Source of the DNA: Pseudomonas mediterranea CFBP 5447
GTDB taxonomy: Bacteria; Pseudomonadota; Gammaproteobacteria; Pseudomonadales; Pseudomonadaceae
Assembly: GCF_000774145.1 (NCBI RefSeq)
Contig: NZ_KN322986.1
Span: 1 to 64,000, forward strand
DNA: 64,000 nt
Direction of reading: 5' to 3'
The translations under genes were made by a program, and so were the position numbers. Below the pieces are notes generated by a model that did not search any database, was not told the DNA's origin, and was given only the letters and a program-made list of their open reading frames with translations. Below, piece after piece: positions 9,068 through 18,149 of the stretch. Position 1 is the first letter of the stretch. Every line of letters starts with the position of its first letter.

Positions 9068-9406
9068 GTGGATACTTTGTTTACCAAGATCATCAACCGG
9101 GAAATCCCGGCAAAGATCATCTACGAGGATGACCAGGTCCTGGCATTCCACGACATCGCCCCACAGGCGCCAGTGCATTTCCTGGTCATTCCGAAAAAAC
9201 CGATTCGCACCCTCAATGACCTGACCGAGGAAGACAAGGGACTGGCCGGACATATCCTGTTCACAGCCCAGCGCCTCGCCAGGGAACAAGGCTGCGAGGA
9301 CGGCTTCCGGGTGGTGATGAATTGCAATGAACTCGGTGGACAGACCGTCTATCACATTCATATGCACGTACTCGGGCAGCGCCAGATGAACTGGCCGCCG
9401 GGTTGA
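9068..9406 (+). CDS. HIT-family purine nucleoside phosphoramidase (HinT-like)
   Basis: A 112-residue histidine-triad hydrolase that acts on AMP-N linkages such as adenosine phosphoramidates. The triad HIHMH is at 96-100, and the central conserved region is full length. It starts with GTG at 9068, with AAAGGGAGA at 9052-9060 as ribosome-binding site. An in-frame ATG at 8999 would add a tail without similarity to the family. It stands between the SDR gene and coq7. Confidence 0.92.
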   Translation: MDTLFTKIINREIPAKIIYEDDQVLAFHDIAPQAPVHFLVIPKKPIRTLNDLTEEDKGLAGHILFTAQRLAREQGCEDGFRVVMNCNELGGQTVYHIHMHVLGQRQMNWPPG

Positions 9407-9479
9407 TACCCTGACCCAACGCAAATCCTGAGCGGCCGATTGGGTTAAACTGGCCGCCATGATTTTTCCGGAGGTAAGC

Positions 9480-10127
9480 ATGACTACCCAACGTCACTAC
9501 TCGCCGATTGACCGCCTGCTGTTGCAGGCCGATGCCGCGATGCGCACGCTGTTGCCCTTCAGTGGTCAACCGTATCGCCCATCACCGGCCATCGTGCAGC
9601 CGGACGCACAACTGAGTGACGAGCAGACCCGCCATGTTGCCGGGCTGATGCGTATCAACCATACCGGCGAAGTCTGCGCCCAGGCGCTCTATCAAGGCCA
9701 GGCGCTGACAGCAAAGCTGCCGAAGGTACGCGAGGCGATGGAGCATGCCGCCGAGGAAGAAGTCGACCATCTGGTCTGGTGCGAACAACGCATTCGCCAG
9801 TTGGGCAGCCATACCAGCGTGCTGAATCCGCTGTTCTACGGGATGTCATTCGGAATCGGCGCCGTGGCCGGGCTGATCAGCGATAAGGTCAGCCTCGGTT
9901 TCGTTGCCGCCACCGAGCATCAGGTGTGTAAACACCTGAATGAACACCTGGATCAATTGCCGGCGGAGGATGAAAAGTCGCGGGCGATCCTGGAACAGAT
10001 GCGCGAAGATGAAGAGCATCATGCCGAAAGCGCCCTGGAGGCCGGTGGTTTCCGCTTTCCAGCCCCGGTGAAATTCGGCATGAGTCTCCTGGCGAAGGTC
10101 ATGACCAAGAGTACTTATCGGATCTGA
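9480..10127 (+). CDS. coq7: 3-demethoxyubiquinol 3-hydroxylase Coq7
   Basis: Di-iron hydroxylase of ubiquinone synthesis, adding the last ring hydroxyl, associated with the membrane. The product is 215 residues. Carboxylate-bridged iron ligands are visible in NHTGEVCA, in EEEVDHL and in the C-terminal EDEEHHAES. The ATG at 9480 follows GGAGG; an earlier in-frame ATG at 9459 lies before that site. A terminator follows. Confidence 0.95.
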   Translation: MTTQRHYSPIDRLLLQADAAMRTLLPFSGQPYRPSPAIVQPDAQLSDEQTRHVAGLMRINHTGEVCAQALYQGQALTAKLPKVREAMEHAAEEEVDHLVWCEQRIRQLGSHTSVLNPLFYGMSFGIGAVAGLISDKVSLGFVAATEHQVCKHLNEHLDQLPAEDEKSRAILEQMREDEEHHAESALEAGGFRFPAPVKFGMSLLAKVMTKSTYRI

Positions 10128-10155
10128 CAGAAACGCCCCTGAGCTTCAGGGAATG

Positions 10156-10183
10156 AAAAAAGGCGACTTATGTCGCCTTTTTC
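10156..10183. terminator. Bidirectional terminator between coq7 and speD
   Basis: AAAAAAGGCGAC and GTCGCCTTTTT form a short stem with A and T tracts on both sides, suited to stopping both converging genes. Confidence 0.85.
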
Positions 10184-10195
10184 GTACCTGAAATT

Positions 10196-10990
10196 TCAGC
10201 GCGGCATGTTGCGTGCGTAGAAAATTTCCAGCATCTCATGTTTCACACGCTCTTCCACCTGGTCACGCTGTTCAGCAGACAGGTTGCTGGTGGCATCGCC
10301 GAACAGATAGTTGTCCAGTTCGAAGTCCTTGAGCAGCATCTTGGTGTGGAACAGGTTTTCCTGATACACGTTCACGTCGGTCATCTGATACGCGTCACGG
10401 GTGTCTTCGGACAGGTAGTTCTGAATCGAATTGATCTCGTGGTCGATGAAGTGCTTGTGACCTTCCACGTCGCGGGTGAAGCCACGCACGCGGTAATCCA
10501 CGGTCACGATGTCCGAGTCGAACTGGTGGATCAGGAAGTTGAGCGCCTTGAGCGGTGAAATGACGCCACAGGTCGAAACATCGATGTCCACACGGAACGT
10601 CGCGATACCGTCCACCGGGTGTATTTCCGGGTAGGTATGTACCGTGATGTGGCTCTTGTCGAGGTGGGCCAGGATGATTTCGGGCAATGGGCCCGGGGAC
10701 TCTTCGATCTGGCTGTCGGTCGGTGTCACCGGCTCTTCCGAGATCAGAATGGTCACGCTGGCGCCTTGGGGTTCATAGTCCTGACTGGCGATGTTCAGGA
10801 TGTTGGCACCAATGATATCGACAACTTCCGTGAGGATCTGCGTGAGGCGCTTGGCGTTGTACTCTTTATTGATGTACTCGACGTAGGCCTGCTGGTCTTG
10901 CGGGGTTTCCGCATAGCAGATGTCATAGATGTTGAAGCTCAAGGTCTTTGTCAGGTTGTTGAAACCATGGAGCTTGAGTTTGCTTTTCAC
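10196..10990 (-). CDS. speD: S-adenosylmethionine decarboxylase proenzyme
   Basis: Makes decarboxylated SAM, the aminopropyl donor for spermidine. The 264-residue proenzyme is of the E. coli-like class. It cleaves itself before S113 (in DKSHITVH) to form the pyruvoyl cofactor, and C141 is the likely catalytic acid. I start at the GTG at 10990; the longer in-frame reading to 11062 has a tail unlike the family. The 239 bases upstream (10991-11229) hold a GACCGGTC/GACCGG hairpin near 11125-11145 and a T-run near 11150, but no gene. Confidence 0.95.
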   Translation of the reverse strand: MKSKLKLHGFNNLTKTLSFNIYDICYAETPQDQQAYVEYINKEYNAKRLTQILTEVVDIIGANILNIASQDYEPQGASVTILISEEPVTPTDSQIEESPGPLPEIILAHLDKSHITVHTYPEIHPVDGIATFRVDIDVSTCGVISPLKALNFLIHQFDSDIVTVDYRVRGFTRDVEGHKHFIDHEINSIQNYLSEDTRDAYQMTDVNVYQENLFHTKMLLKDFELDNYLFGDATSNLSAEQRDQVEERVKHEMLEIFYARNMPR

Positions 10991-11229
10991 CGTTTGAAAA
11001 CTCTCTGTGTATTGCGGCCCGGCCGCGTGATCAAGCATGCCCGTCAGATGCGAACGACGCATCTGCGTAGGACGGTTAACACCTCTTCGCGATGGCGATT
11101 TTGGTTGTCTGTCCAGACAAGCGACCGGTCAGGAGACCGGCCACTGCCCTGAAAAAAGTGGCGCATTATGCAGACGTCAGCTTCTGACCGCCAGAGCTTG
11201 CACCGCTTTTATGATGGTTGAATGTCGAT

Positions 11230-11652
11230 TCAACCCAATTCGATGATTTCATAATCGTGGGTGATTTCAACACCGGCTGCGCCGAGCATGATCGAAGCCG
11301 AGCAATATTTCTCGGCGGACAGCTCGATGGCACGCTTGACCTGGGCTTCCTTCAGGGCCCGGCCCTTTACCACGAAGTGCATATGGATCTTGGTGAACAC
11401 TTTCGGATCTTCGGTGGCGCGCTCCGCTTCCAGGAAGGCCTCACAACTTTCGACCGCCTGGCGCGACTTCTTGAGAATGCTGACGACGTCGAAGTTACTG
11501 CAACCTCCTACGCCCAGCAGGAGCATTTCCATCGGCCGGACACCCAGGTTCCGACCACCGGCTTCCGGTGGGCCGTCCATGACGACCACATGACCACTGC
11601 CTGACTCACCGAGGAACATGGCTTCGCCAGCCCATTGGATGCGTGCCTTCAT
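11230..11652 (-). CDS. OsmC-family peroxidase-like protein
   Basis: A 140-residue OsmC/Ohr-type protein, a family of thiol peroxidases that reduce organic hydroperoxides. Both family cysteines are present, C51 in GVGGCSN and C117 in EKYCSAS. It looks like the general OsmC-like group rather than Ohr. The ATG at 11652 (MKARIQW) begins the conserved part. It is divergent from vfr and lies upstream of speD on the same strand. Confidence 0.85.
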   Translation of the reverse strand: MKARIQWAGEAMFLGESGSGHVVVMDGPPEAGGRNLGVRPMEMLLLGVGGCSNFDVVSILKKSRQAVESCEAFLEAERATEDPKVFTKIHMHFVVKGRALKEAQVKRAIELSAEKYCSASIMLGAAGVEITHDYEIIELG

Positions 11653-11890
11653 CGCCAAGACTCCACTGTCTAAAAAAAGGGTCGCCAGCTTAGCACAGGG
11701 CCCCGGCATGACAGCCCTTGCCGTAAGTCGCCTGGGCCACCTCCATCCGGGTAAATTCTCGAATCAATTGAGAGTGCCTCTGTTAAGCTGGCGCCCAACC
11801 GCTGGCGTATCGCCAGCTCGTAGCGATTTGCCACTCGCTCCCATAAAAAAAACCAGACCAACACACCGCGCAGTATTTCGGGACACAACC

Positions 11891-12535
11891 ATGGTTGCCA
11901 TTACTCCCACATTCAAGATCAAGAATCTCGACAAGCTCTTGATGCATTGCCAGCGTCGTCGTTACCCAGCCAAACACAACATCATTTGCGCAGGCGACCG
12001 TTCCGAAACGCTGTTTTTCATCATCAAGGGATCGGTCACCATCCTGATCGAGGATGACGACGGCCGGGAAATGATCATCGCGTATCTCAACTCCGGAGAT
12101 TTCTTCGGTGAGTTGGGGTTGTTCGAACAGGCGGGCAAGGAACAGGAGCGCAGCGCCTGGGTACGGAGCAAGATCGAATGTGAAGTCGCGGAAATCAGCT
12201 ACAGCAAGTTCAGAGAGCTCTCCCTGCAAGATCCCGACATTCTCTACGTACTTAGCGGGCAGATCGCACAGCGCCTGCGTAATACCACTCGTAAGGTGGG
12301 CGACCTCGCCTTCTTCGATGTGACCGGTCGCGTCGCCCGCTGCCTGCTGGAACTGTGCAAGCAGCCCGATGCCATGACGCACCCCGACGGCATGCAGATC
12401 AAGGTCACCCGGCAGGAAATCGGTCGGATTGTCGGTTGCTCAAGGGAAATGGTGGGTCGTGTACTCAAGGATCTGGAGGAGCGCAACCTGGTCAACGTCA
12501 AAGGCAAGACCATGGTGGTGTTCGGAACGCGCTAG
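11891..12535 (+). CDS. vfr: cAMP-activated global regulator Vfr (CRP family)
   Basis: Homologue of E. coli CRP, controlling virulence, motility and quorum-sensing genes in P. aeruginosa. The 214 residues match the Vfr length. A cyclic-nucleotide-binding barrel covers about 20-130 (FFGELGLFEQ phosphate cassette with the following RSAW segment), and a winged helix-turn-helix contains TRQEIGRIVGCSREMVGRVL. The 238-base divergent region before it has a CTGGCGATACGCCAG-type palindrome near 11812 and an A-tract near 11847. The stop overlaps the stop of the convergent lipoate-ligase-like gene in a shared CTAG. Confidence 0.95.
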   Translation: MVAITPTFKIKNLDKLLMHCQRRRYPAKHNIICAGDRSETLFFIIKGSVTILIEDDDGREMIIAYLNSGDFFGELGLFEQAGKEQERSAWVRSKIECEVAEISYSKFRELSLQDPDILYVLSGQIAQRLRNTTRKVGDLAFFDVTGRVARCLLELCKQPDAMTHPDGMQIKVTRQEIGRIVGCSREMVGRVLKDLEERNLVNVKGKTMVVFGTR

Positions 12536-13227
12536 ACCAGCACGCTGAGTAGATCCCGATAAAGCCCCTCGAGCCGCTCCAGCGCGTGGGGGGCCGGAAA
12601 TCTCTCATGCAGGGCGATGTGGCTCTCGGCACGTACGCGTTGTTCCAGGCCGCAGGCCTCATTGAAGCGGTTGACCGCGGCGACCATCGAGTCGCGTTCG
12701 TTTTCCAGCAACAACGCTCCATGCACCAGCCCCACCGGGCGTTGCCCGCCTTTGCTCTGGCGCCAGCGCTGAGCGGTGCCGACCATTTTCCGATCGTCCA
12801 GATTGACATTGAATCGCCCGTCGCAAAACGCTCCGTCCACCTCTCCCAGAGAAGCCGCACCGCCCAATTCCTCGAGCAACTGGCAGATCGGGTCGCACAA
12901 CCGGCGATACGCCGTTTCGATCCGGCCGTGATCGCCTTCGCTGCGCGGTGGCGCATAGACCAGCGCGATATTGACGGTCGCCGCCGATTGCGGCACCGGT
13001 TCGCCACCGGTTTCGCGCAGCAGCACAGGCCAGCCGTTGGCAGCCGAAACCTCGCAGGCGCGTTCGAACCCCGGCAGGCGACTCAAGCGACGCGGCATCA
13101 CCAGGGCACGGTCATTGGGCTGCCAGAACAGCAGGCCAAACTCGGCATCGCCAGCGCAGACGCTGGCCAACAAATCCTGTTCGGCTTGCAGGCCAGCTTC
13201 GACGCGAAGAGAAATCACCGATGACAT
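12532..13227 (-). CDS. Lipoate-protein ligase A / octanoyltransferase family protein
   Basis: A 231-residue protein of the lipoate/biotin ligase fold. Family marks are RETGGEPVPQSAATVNIAL, equivalent to the RRxGGG substrate loop, and DRKMVGTAQRW, with the lysine that holds the acyl-adenylate. It lacks the extra C-terminal domain of E. coli LplA, so it could be a small ligase or an amidotransferase. It starts 4 bases after the trpC stop on the same strand and so is probably the last gene of the trpGDC operon. That placement says nothing obvious about its role. Confidence 0.75.
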   Translation of the reverse strand: MSSVISLRVEAGLQAEQDLLASVCAGDAEFGLLFWQPNDRALVMPRRLSRLPGFERACEVSAANGWPVLLRETGGEPVPQSAATVNIALVYAPPRSEGDHGRIETAYRRLCDPICQLLEELGGAASLGEVDGAFCDGRFNVNLDDRKMVGTAQRWRQSKGGQRPVGLVHGALLLENERDSMVAAVNRFNEACGLEQRVRAESHIALHERFPAPHALERLEGLYRDLLSVLV

Positions 13228-13231
13228 CGGA

Positions 13232-14068
13232 TCAATCCAGCGCCGAACCCGTCACCGGAGTACCACGCTCGGGGAAGAACAGGCGTTGCAATTCAGTCCC
13301 TGGACTTTCAGCCCGCATGAACGCCTCGCCCACCAGGAACGAGTACACGTCGCTGACTTCCATCAGCTCGACATCGGCCCGATTGAGAATGCCACTTTCG
13401 GTGATGACCAGGCGATCACGCGGAATACGCGGCAACAGGTCCAAGGTGGTTTCCAGGCTGACTTCAAAGGTGTGCAGGTTGCGGTTGTTCACGCCGACCA
13501 GCCTGGTATCGAGGGTTTTCAGGGCCCGCTCCAGCTCGTCGCCATCATGCACTTCCACCAGCACATCCAGCCCTACATCCTTGGCGACGGAGGCCAGTTC
13601 GGCCATTTTCACGTCGTCCAGCGCGGAAACGATCAACAGCACGCAGTCGGCACCCAGGGCGCGAGCTTCCACGATCTGATATGGATCGACCATGAAATCC
13701 TTGCGGATCACCGGCAGCCTGCACGCCGCACGCGCTTGCTTCAGGTAGTCGTCGTGGCCTTGGAAAAAGTCGATATCGGTGAGCACCGAGAGGCAAGTCG
13801 CACCGCCCTTCTCGTAGCTGCGGGCAATATCGGCCGGTACGAAATGCTCGCGGATCACACCCTTGCTGGGAGAAGCCTTCTTGATCTCGGCGATTACGGC
13901 CGGTTGCTTTTTCTTCGCCTGATCGATCAGTGCGTTGGCAAAGCCACGGGGAGCGTCCGCTGCACGCGCCAGGTTTTCCAGCTCGGCCAGACTGACCCGA
14001 GCCCTGCGCTCGGCCACTTCCTCAGCCTTGCGAGTCAGAATTTTCTCCAAAACCGTTGGCACGCTCAT
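13232..14068 (-). CDS. trpC: Indole-3-glycerol-phosphate synthase
   Basis: Closes the indole ring in tryptophan synthesis, turning CdRP into indole-3-glycerol phosphate. The 278-residue single-domain TIM barrel is not fused to TrpF, as is usual in Pseudomonas. Visible active-site segments are AEIKKASPSKG, RKDFM and VNNRNL, plus TESGI near the end. The start overlaps the trpD stop by 4 bases. Confidence 0.97.
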   Translation of the reverse strand: MSVPTVLEKILTRKAEEVAERRARVSLAELENLARAADAPRGFANALIDQAKKKQPAVIAEIKKASPSKGVIREHFVPADIARSYEKGGATCLSVLTDIDFFQGHDDYLKQARAACRLPVIRKDFMVDPYQIVEARALGADCVLLIVSALDDVKMAELASVAKDVGLDVLVEVHDGDELERALKTLDTRLVGVNNRNLHTFEVSLETTLDLLPRIPRDRLVITESGILNRADVELMEVSDVYSFLVGEAFMRAESPGTELQRLFFPERGTPVTGSALD

Positions 14069-15114
14069 CCTTCGTTCTCCACTTTGAATACGGCAGTAAA
14101 GGCACCCAGCTCCTCAAGCTTCTCCCGAGCCAGGCCGGTATGCAATGCATCATGGGCCAGTTCCACGCCTTGCTTGAGGCTGCTGGCATGGTCGGCAGCG
14201 TACAAAGCAGCGCCGGCGTTGAGCACAATCATTTCCGCGGCCTTCTGGCCATTCTCGGTCTTGCGGCGCCCCAGGGCATCACGGATCAGCTCCAGCGACT
14301 GGGCCGGTCCATCCACAGCCAGGCCGTGCAGGCTCTGGCTCTTCATGCCCAGGTCTTCAGGTTCGACCCAGTATTCGCTGATCTGGTCATTTTTAAGTTC
14401 AGCCACGAAAGTCGGCGCCGCCAGGCTGAATTCGTCCAGGCCGTCTTTCGAATGGACCACCAGGACGTGCTTGCTGCCCAGGCGCTGCAAGACCTCCGCC
14501 AACGGCCGGCACAACGCCTGGCTGAACACGCCCACCACCTGATGTTTCACACCGGCCGGATTCGTAAGCGGGCCGAGCATGTTGAACAGGGTACGCAGGC
14601 CCAAGTCCCGACGCGGTGCAGCGGCATGCTTCATGGCACTGTGATGGGTCTGGGCAAACATGAAGCCGATACCCACGTTATCGATGCAGCGGGCTACCTG
14701 GACCGGCGTCAGGTTCAGGTAGATGCCGGCCGCTTCCAGCAAGTCGGCACTGCCGCTCTTGCCCGAAACCGCCCGATTGCCATGCTTGGCGACCGTGCAA
14801 CCGGCAGCCGCGACGACAAAGGCCGAGGCAGTGGACACGTTGAAGATATTCGCACCGTCACCGCCAGTGCCCACCACATCCACCACGCCGTCCAGGGTCT
14901 TGAGTTCGACCTTGTCCGCCAGCTCGCGCATCACCGAGACCGCACCAACGATTTCGTCGATGCTTTCGCTCTTCATGCGCATGGCCATCATGAAGGCGCC
15001 AATCTGCGCATCCGTGCACTGTCCAGTCATGATTTCGCGCATCACGTCGCGCATCTCGTCGGTGCTCAGGTCGAGATGACCAACGATACGCCCCAGGGCT
15101 GTCTTGATATCCAT
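14065..15114 (-). CDS. trpD: Anthranilate phosphoribosyltransferase
   Basis: Transfers phosphoribose from PRPP to anthranilate. The product is 349 residues, with the PRPP-binding GTGGDG motif, the NVST loop and KHGNR all present. It is not fused to trpG, which lies 9 bases upstream as a separate gene in the trpGDC operon. Confidence 0.97.
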   Translation of the reverse strand: MDIKTALGRIVGHLDLSTDEMRDVMREIMTGQCTDAQIGAFMMAMRMKSESIDEIVGAVSVMRELADKVELKTLDGVVDVVGTGGDGANIFNVSTASAFVVAAAGCTVAKHGNRAVSGKSGSADLLEAAGIYLNLTPVQVARCIDNVGIGFMFAQTHHSAMKHAAAPRRDLGLRTLFNMLGPLTNPAGVKHQVVGVFSQALCRPLAEVLQRLGSKHVLVVHSKDGLDEFSLAAPTFVAELKNDQISEYWVEPEDLGMKSQSLHGLAVDGPAQSLELIRDALGRRKTENGQKAAEMIVLNAGAALYAADHASSLKQGVELAHDALHTGLAREKLEELGAFTAVFKVENEG

Positions 15115-15123
15115 GGAAAGTCC

Positions 15124-15717
15124 TTAGCGCGTGCCGCCGGTTTGTTTGAGGAAGTTGGCGAACAGCTCGTGGCCCTGTTCGGTAAGAATGGACTCGGGGT
15201 GGAACTGCACACCCTCGATGTTCAACGTCTTGTGGCGCAACCCCATGATTTCGTCCACCGAACCGTCTTCCAGTTGCGTCCAGGCGGTCAGCTCCAGGCA
15301 ATCAGGCAGGGTTTCGCGTTTGACGATCAGGGAGTGATAGCGGGTGACGGTGAGGGGACGGTTCAGGCCTTCGAACACGCCCTTGTCTTCATGGAATACC
15401 GGACTGGTCTTGCCGTGCATGACCTGACGGGCCCGCACCACATCGCCCCCGAAGGCCTGGCCGATCGATTGATGGCCCAGGCAGACGCCGAGGATGGGCA
15501 GTTTGCCGGCGAAATACTTGATGGCTTCGATGGAGACGCCCGCTTCGGTCGGTGTACACGGGCCCGGCGAAACCACGATCCGTTCAGGCTTGAGGGCTTC
15601 GATTTCGGCAATGGTCAATTCGTCGTTACGCACCACCTTCACTTCCGAGCCCAGCTCGCCGAGGTATTGCACAACGTTGTAGGTAAAGGAGTCGTAATTA
15701 TCGATCATCAGCAACAT
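15124..15717 (-). CDS. trpG: Anthranilate synthase component II (glutamine amidotransferase)
   Basis: Supplies ammonia from glutamine to TrpE. In many bacteria the same type of subunit also serves folate synthesis. The product is 197 residues, a class I glutaminase with nucleophile C79 in GVCLGHQ and the His-Glu pair in QFHPES. It is the first structural gene of trpGDC and is preceded by the leader peptide at 15879-15965. Confidence 0.96.
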   Translation of the reverse strand: MLLMIDNYDSFTYNVVQYLGELGSEVKVVRNDELTIAEIEALKPERIVVSPGPCTPTEAGVSIEAIKYFAGKLPILGVCLGHQSIGQAFGGDVVRARQVMHGKTSPVFHEDKGVFEGLNRPLTVTRYHSLIVKRETLPDCLELTAWTQLEDGSVDEIMGLRHKTLNIEGVQFHPESILTEQGHELFANFLKQTGGTR

Positions 15718-15878
15718 GGTGTGAGCAACCTATTGAATTCACTGACTTTAAATACAGCCTTCGAAGAGAACCCGCACGGTGCTGCGCTTGGCCGGGCAAA
15801 TCGTGCGCCAGCGAAACGGCTTTCAAGCGGGTAAAGAAGGCAAATCGGTACAGGTCCGGCAAGGCCGGCAGAGAACGG
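15718..15878 (-). promoter_or_regulatory. trpGDC leader and attenuator region
   Basis: This untranslated stretch lies between the leader stop and trpG. Nine bases after the stop is a GCCGGC/GCCGG hairpin (15856-15868). Farther on, a GC-rich pair of arms around CGCACG/CGTGCG (about 15775-15808) could form a competing fold. I see no classical terminator with a long T-run, so which structure ends transcription is unresolved. Confidence 0.5.
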
Positions 15879-15965
15879 TCAGGCGCGCCAACGCCAACGG
15901 GCGTGAGCCTTGATCAGTTGATCCAGAAGTTTGCTGACAATCGACACGGGGGAAGTCTCGTTCAT
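15879..15965 (-). CDS. trpGDC leader peptide (attenuator leader)
   Basis: A 28-codon reading frame begins at the ATG at 15965 and ends with the residues ARWRWRA and TGA. Two tryptophan codons alternate with arginine next to the stop, as expected for a peptide whose translation senses Trp-tRNA charging. The last 24 bases are nearly identical to the end of gph before trpE. Attenuation of trpE and trpGDC has been reported in P. putida; that these frames are the leaders is read from the sequence. Confidence 0.8.
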   Translation of the reverse strand: MNETSPVSIVSKLLDQLIKAHARWRWRA

Positions 15966-16119
15966 ACGTTCCGGCACAGTAGCTTAGCTGGGCGGAGCGC
16001 GCAATATGAGCGACCCGACGGGCCTGCAAACAATCGCAACGTTCCGGATGGATGGCCGAACGCAAACAGTCTGGCGCTGTCGTTATTCCAACAACGACAA
16101 GACAAAACGGACTTTGCCC

Positions 16120-18018
16120 ATGATCAGACACACGTTGCTCATACCTGTCACCGCTTGCCTGCTGGCGATGGCCAGCGTCCACGCAAGCGCAGCCCCCTAC
16201 TCCAGCTTCATCGTCTTCGGCGACAGTCTCAATGACGCCGGCCAGCTCACCGACCCCGACGGCCCACCCGGGGCGACTCGACGCTTTACCAACCGCACCG
16301 GCCCGGTCTACCTGGATGGCAGCGGCGAGGTCTATTCCGCCAACGCCACCCAACTGCTCGGCGGGCGGTTGGGCTACTCCGCCGACGAGACCGCCGCCTC
16401 CACCTCGGCAGCCCGTGCCAGCGCGGGCCTGGCGGATGGCAATAACTGGGCCGTGGGCGGCTATCGCACCGACCAGATTCTCGACTCGATCACCACCGTT
16501 TCCAATACCGGCGAACGCAGCCGTGCCGGTTACCTGGCCAACGGGCTGCGCGCCGATCCGAATGCGCTGTATTACATTTCCGGTGGCGGCAACGACTTTC
16601 TCCAGGGCCTGGTATTGACCCCGCTGCAGGCGCAGGATGCCGCGAACCGCCTGGCCGACAGTGTCCAGACTCTGCAAACTGCGGGCGCCCGATACCTGAT
16701 GGTCTGGCTGCTGCCCGACCTGGGCCTGACGCCAGCTTTGAATGGCACGCCCCTGCAGAATGCCGTCTCGCAGCTCAGCAACCAGTTCAACCAGCAGTTG
16801 ATTACCCGACTGCAAGGTATCGATGCCGAAGTCATCCCACTGAACGTTCCACTGTTGTTGCAGGAAAGCTTCGCCGACCCAGCACGATTCGGCTTTGCCA
16901 GCGGTACGAACCTCGTCGCTACCTGCTTCAGCGGTAATGGCTGCACGGAAAACTCGACTTATGGCATCCACAGCGCCACACCTGACCCGAGCAAACTGGT
17001 CTACAACGATTCGGTCCACCCTACCGAAGCCGGGCAGAAGCTGATCGCCGACTATGCCTACTCTCTCCTCTCAGCGCCGTGGGAGCTGACGTTGCTGCCC
17101 GAAATGGCCCATTCGACGCTCCGCGCCCACCAGGATGAGCTACGCAACCAATGGCAATCGGACTGGGACAGCTGGCAGGCGGTCGGCCAGTGGCGTGCGA
17201 TCGTCGCGGCTGGCGGCCAGCATCTGGACCTGGACAGCCAGAACAACGGTGCCAGCGCCGATGGCAATGGTCAAAGCTTGAATGTCGGAGGCAGCTATCG
17301 TCTCAACGAAGCCTGGCGCATGGGGGTGGCCGCTGGCTTCTATCGCCAGGACATGGAAGCAGGCCATAACGATTCGGACTACAGGCTAAACAGCTACCTG
17401 GCGACCGCGTTCGCCCAGTTCCAGCAGAATCGCTGGTGGGCTGACGCAGCGCTGACCGGTGGCAAGCTCGACTACGACAACCTGGAACGCAAATTCGACC
17501 TGGGCGTCAGCGAGGCACAGGAAAAAGGCGATACCGACGGTCATCTCTGGGCGTTCAGCAGTCGCCTGGGCTATGACATTGCCCAGCCCGGCAGCGAATG
17601 GCACCTGTCACCGTTCATCAGCGCCGATTATGCGAAAGTGGAAGTCGACGGTTATTCCGAGAAGAGCAATCGCTCCACAGCCCTGACGTTCGATGATCAG
17701 ACCCGCGACTCGAAACGCCTGGGCATTGGCTTGCAGGGCAAATACAACTTGACCCGCCAGACCCAGGTGTTTGGCGAATATGCCCACGAACGTGAGTATG
17801 AAGATGACACGCAGAAAGTGAACATGGCCCTCAACAGCCTGCCGGCCAACGACTTCACGCTTGAAGGCTATACGCCACAGAGCCACCTGAATCGCCTGAG
17901 CCTGGGGGTCAGCCACAAGTTGACCAACGACCTGGCGCTGCGGGGCGGTTATACATTGCGCAAGGATGATGATTTCACCCAGCAAGGGGTGAATGTCGGG
18001 GTCAGCCTGGATTTCTGA
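16120..18018 (+). CDS. estA: Autotransporter GDSL esterase EstA
   Basis: Outer-membrane lipolytic autotransporter that stays surface-attached; in P. aeruginosa it affects rhamnolipid production and motility. The 632-residue product has a signal peptide (about 1-25), then a GDSL hydrolase domain with S36 in FGDSLND and the Asp-His pair in DSVHPTEAG. The C-terminal autotransporter barrel of about 280 residues ends in aromatic F (SLDF). The ATG at 16120 gives a proper signal peptide; the longer frame from 16006 does not. It sits between trpG and trpE, unlike in P. aeruginosa. Confidence 0.93.
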   Translation: MIRHTLLIPVTACLLAMASVHASAAPYSSFIVFGDSLNDAGQLTDPDGPPGATRRFTNRTGPVYLDGSGEVYSANATQLLGGRLGYSADETAASTSAARASAGLADGNNWAVGGYRTDQILDSITTVSNTGERSRAGYLANGLRADPNALYYISGGGNDFLQGLVLTPLQAQDAANRLADSVQTLQTAGARYLMVWLLPDLGLTPALNGTPLQNAVSQLSNQFNQQLITRLQGIDAEVIPLNVPLLLQESFADPARFGFASGTNLVATCFSGNGCTENSTYGIHSATPDPSKLVYNDSVHPTEAGQKLIADYAYSLLSAPWELTLLPEMAHSTLRAHQDELRNQWQSDWDSWQAVGQWRAIVAAGGQHLDLDSQNNGASADGNGQSLNVGGSYRLNEAWRMGVAAGFYRQDMEAGHNDSDYRLNSYLATAFAQFQQNRWWADAALTGGKLDYDNLERKFDLGVSEAQEKGDTDGHLWAFSSRLGYDIAQPGSEWHLSPFISADYAKVEVDGYSEKSNRSTALTFDDQTRDSKRLGIGLQGKYNLTRQTQVFGEYAHEREYEDDTQKVNMALNSLPANDFTLEGYTPQSHLNRLSLGVSHKLTNDLALRGGYTLRKDDDFTQQGVNVGVSLDF

Positions 18019-18031
18019 TCGGAAGTCCCCG

Positions 18032-18119
18032 GTGGGAGCGAGCCTGCTCGCGATAGCGACACATCAAATACATTGTTCTTGAAAGTGCCGCCGTCAATCG
18101 CGAGCAGGCTCGCTCCCAC
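18032..18119. repeat. REP doublet (REPIN-type), convergent arms
   Basis: GTGGGAGCGAGCCTGCTC followed by CGCGATAGCG begins the element, and the reverse complement CGAGCAGGCTCGCTCCCAC ends it, with about 35 bases between. It occupies the gap between the convergent genes estA and trpE. Confidence 0.9.
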
Positions 18120-18149
18120 AGTGGTTGTGGCTCACAGATGCAGGTGAAC

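Noticed and set aside
14056..15834. A 592-codon open frame across trpD and trpG on the plus strand
   Set aside because: It spans two well-defined genes on the other strand and has shadow-like composition.
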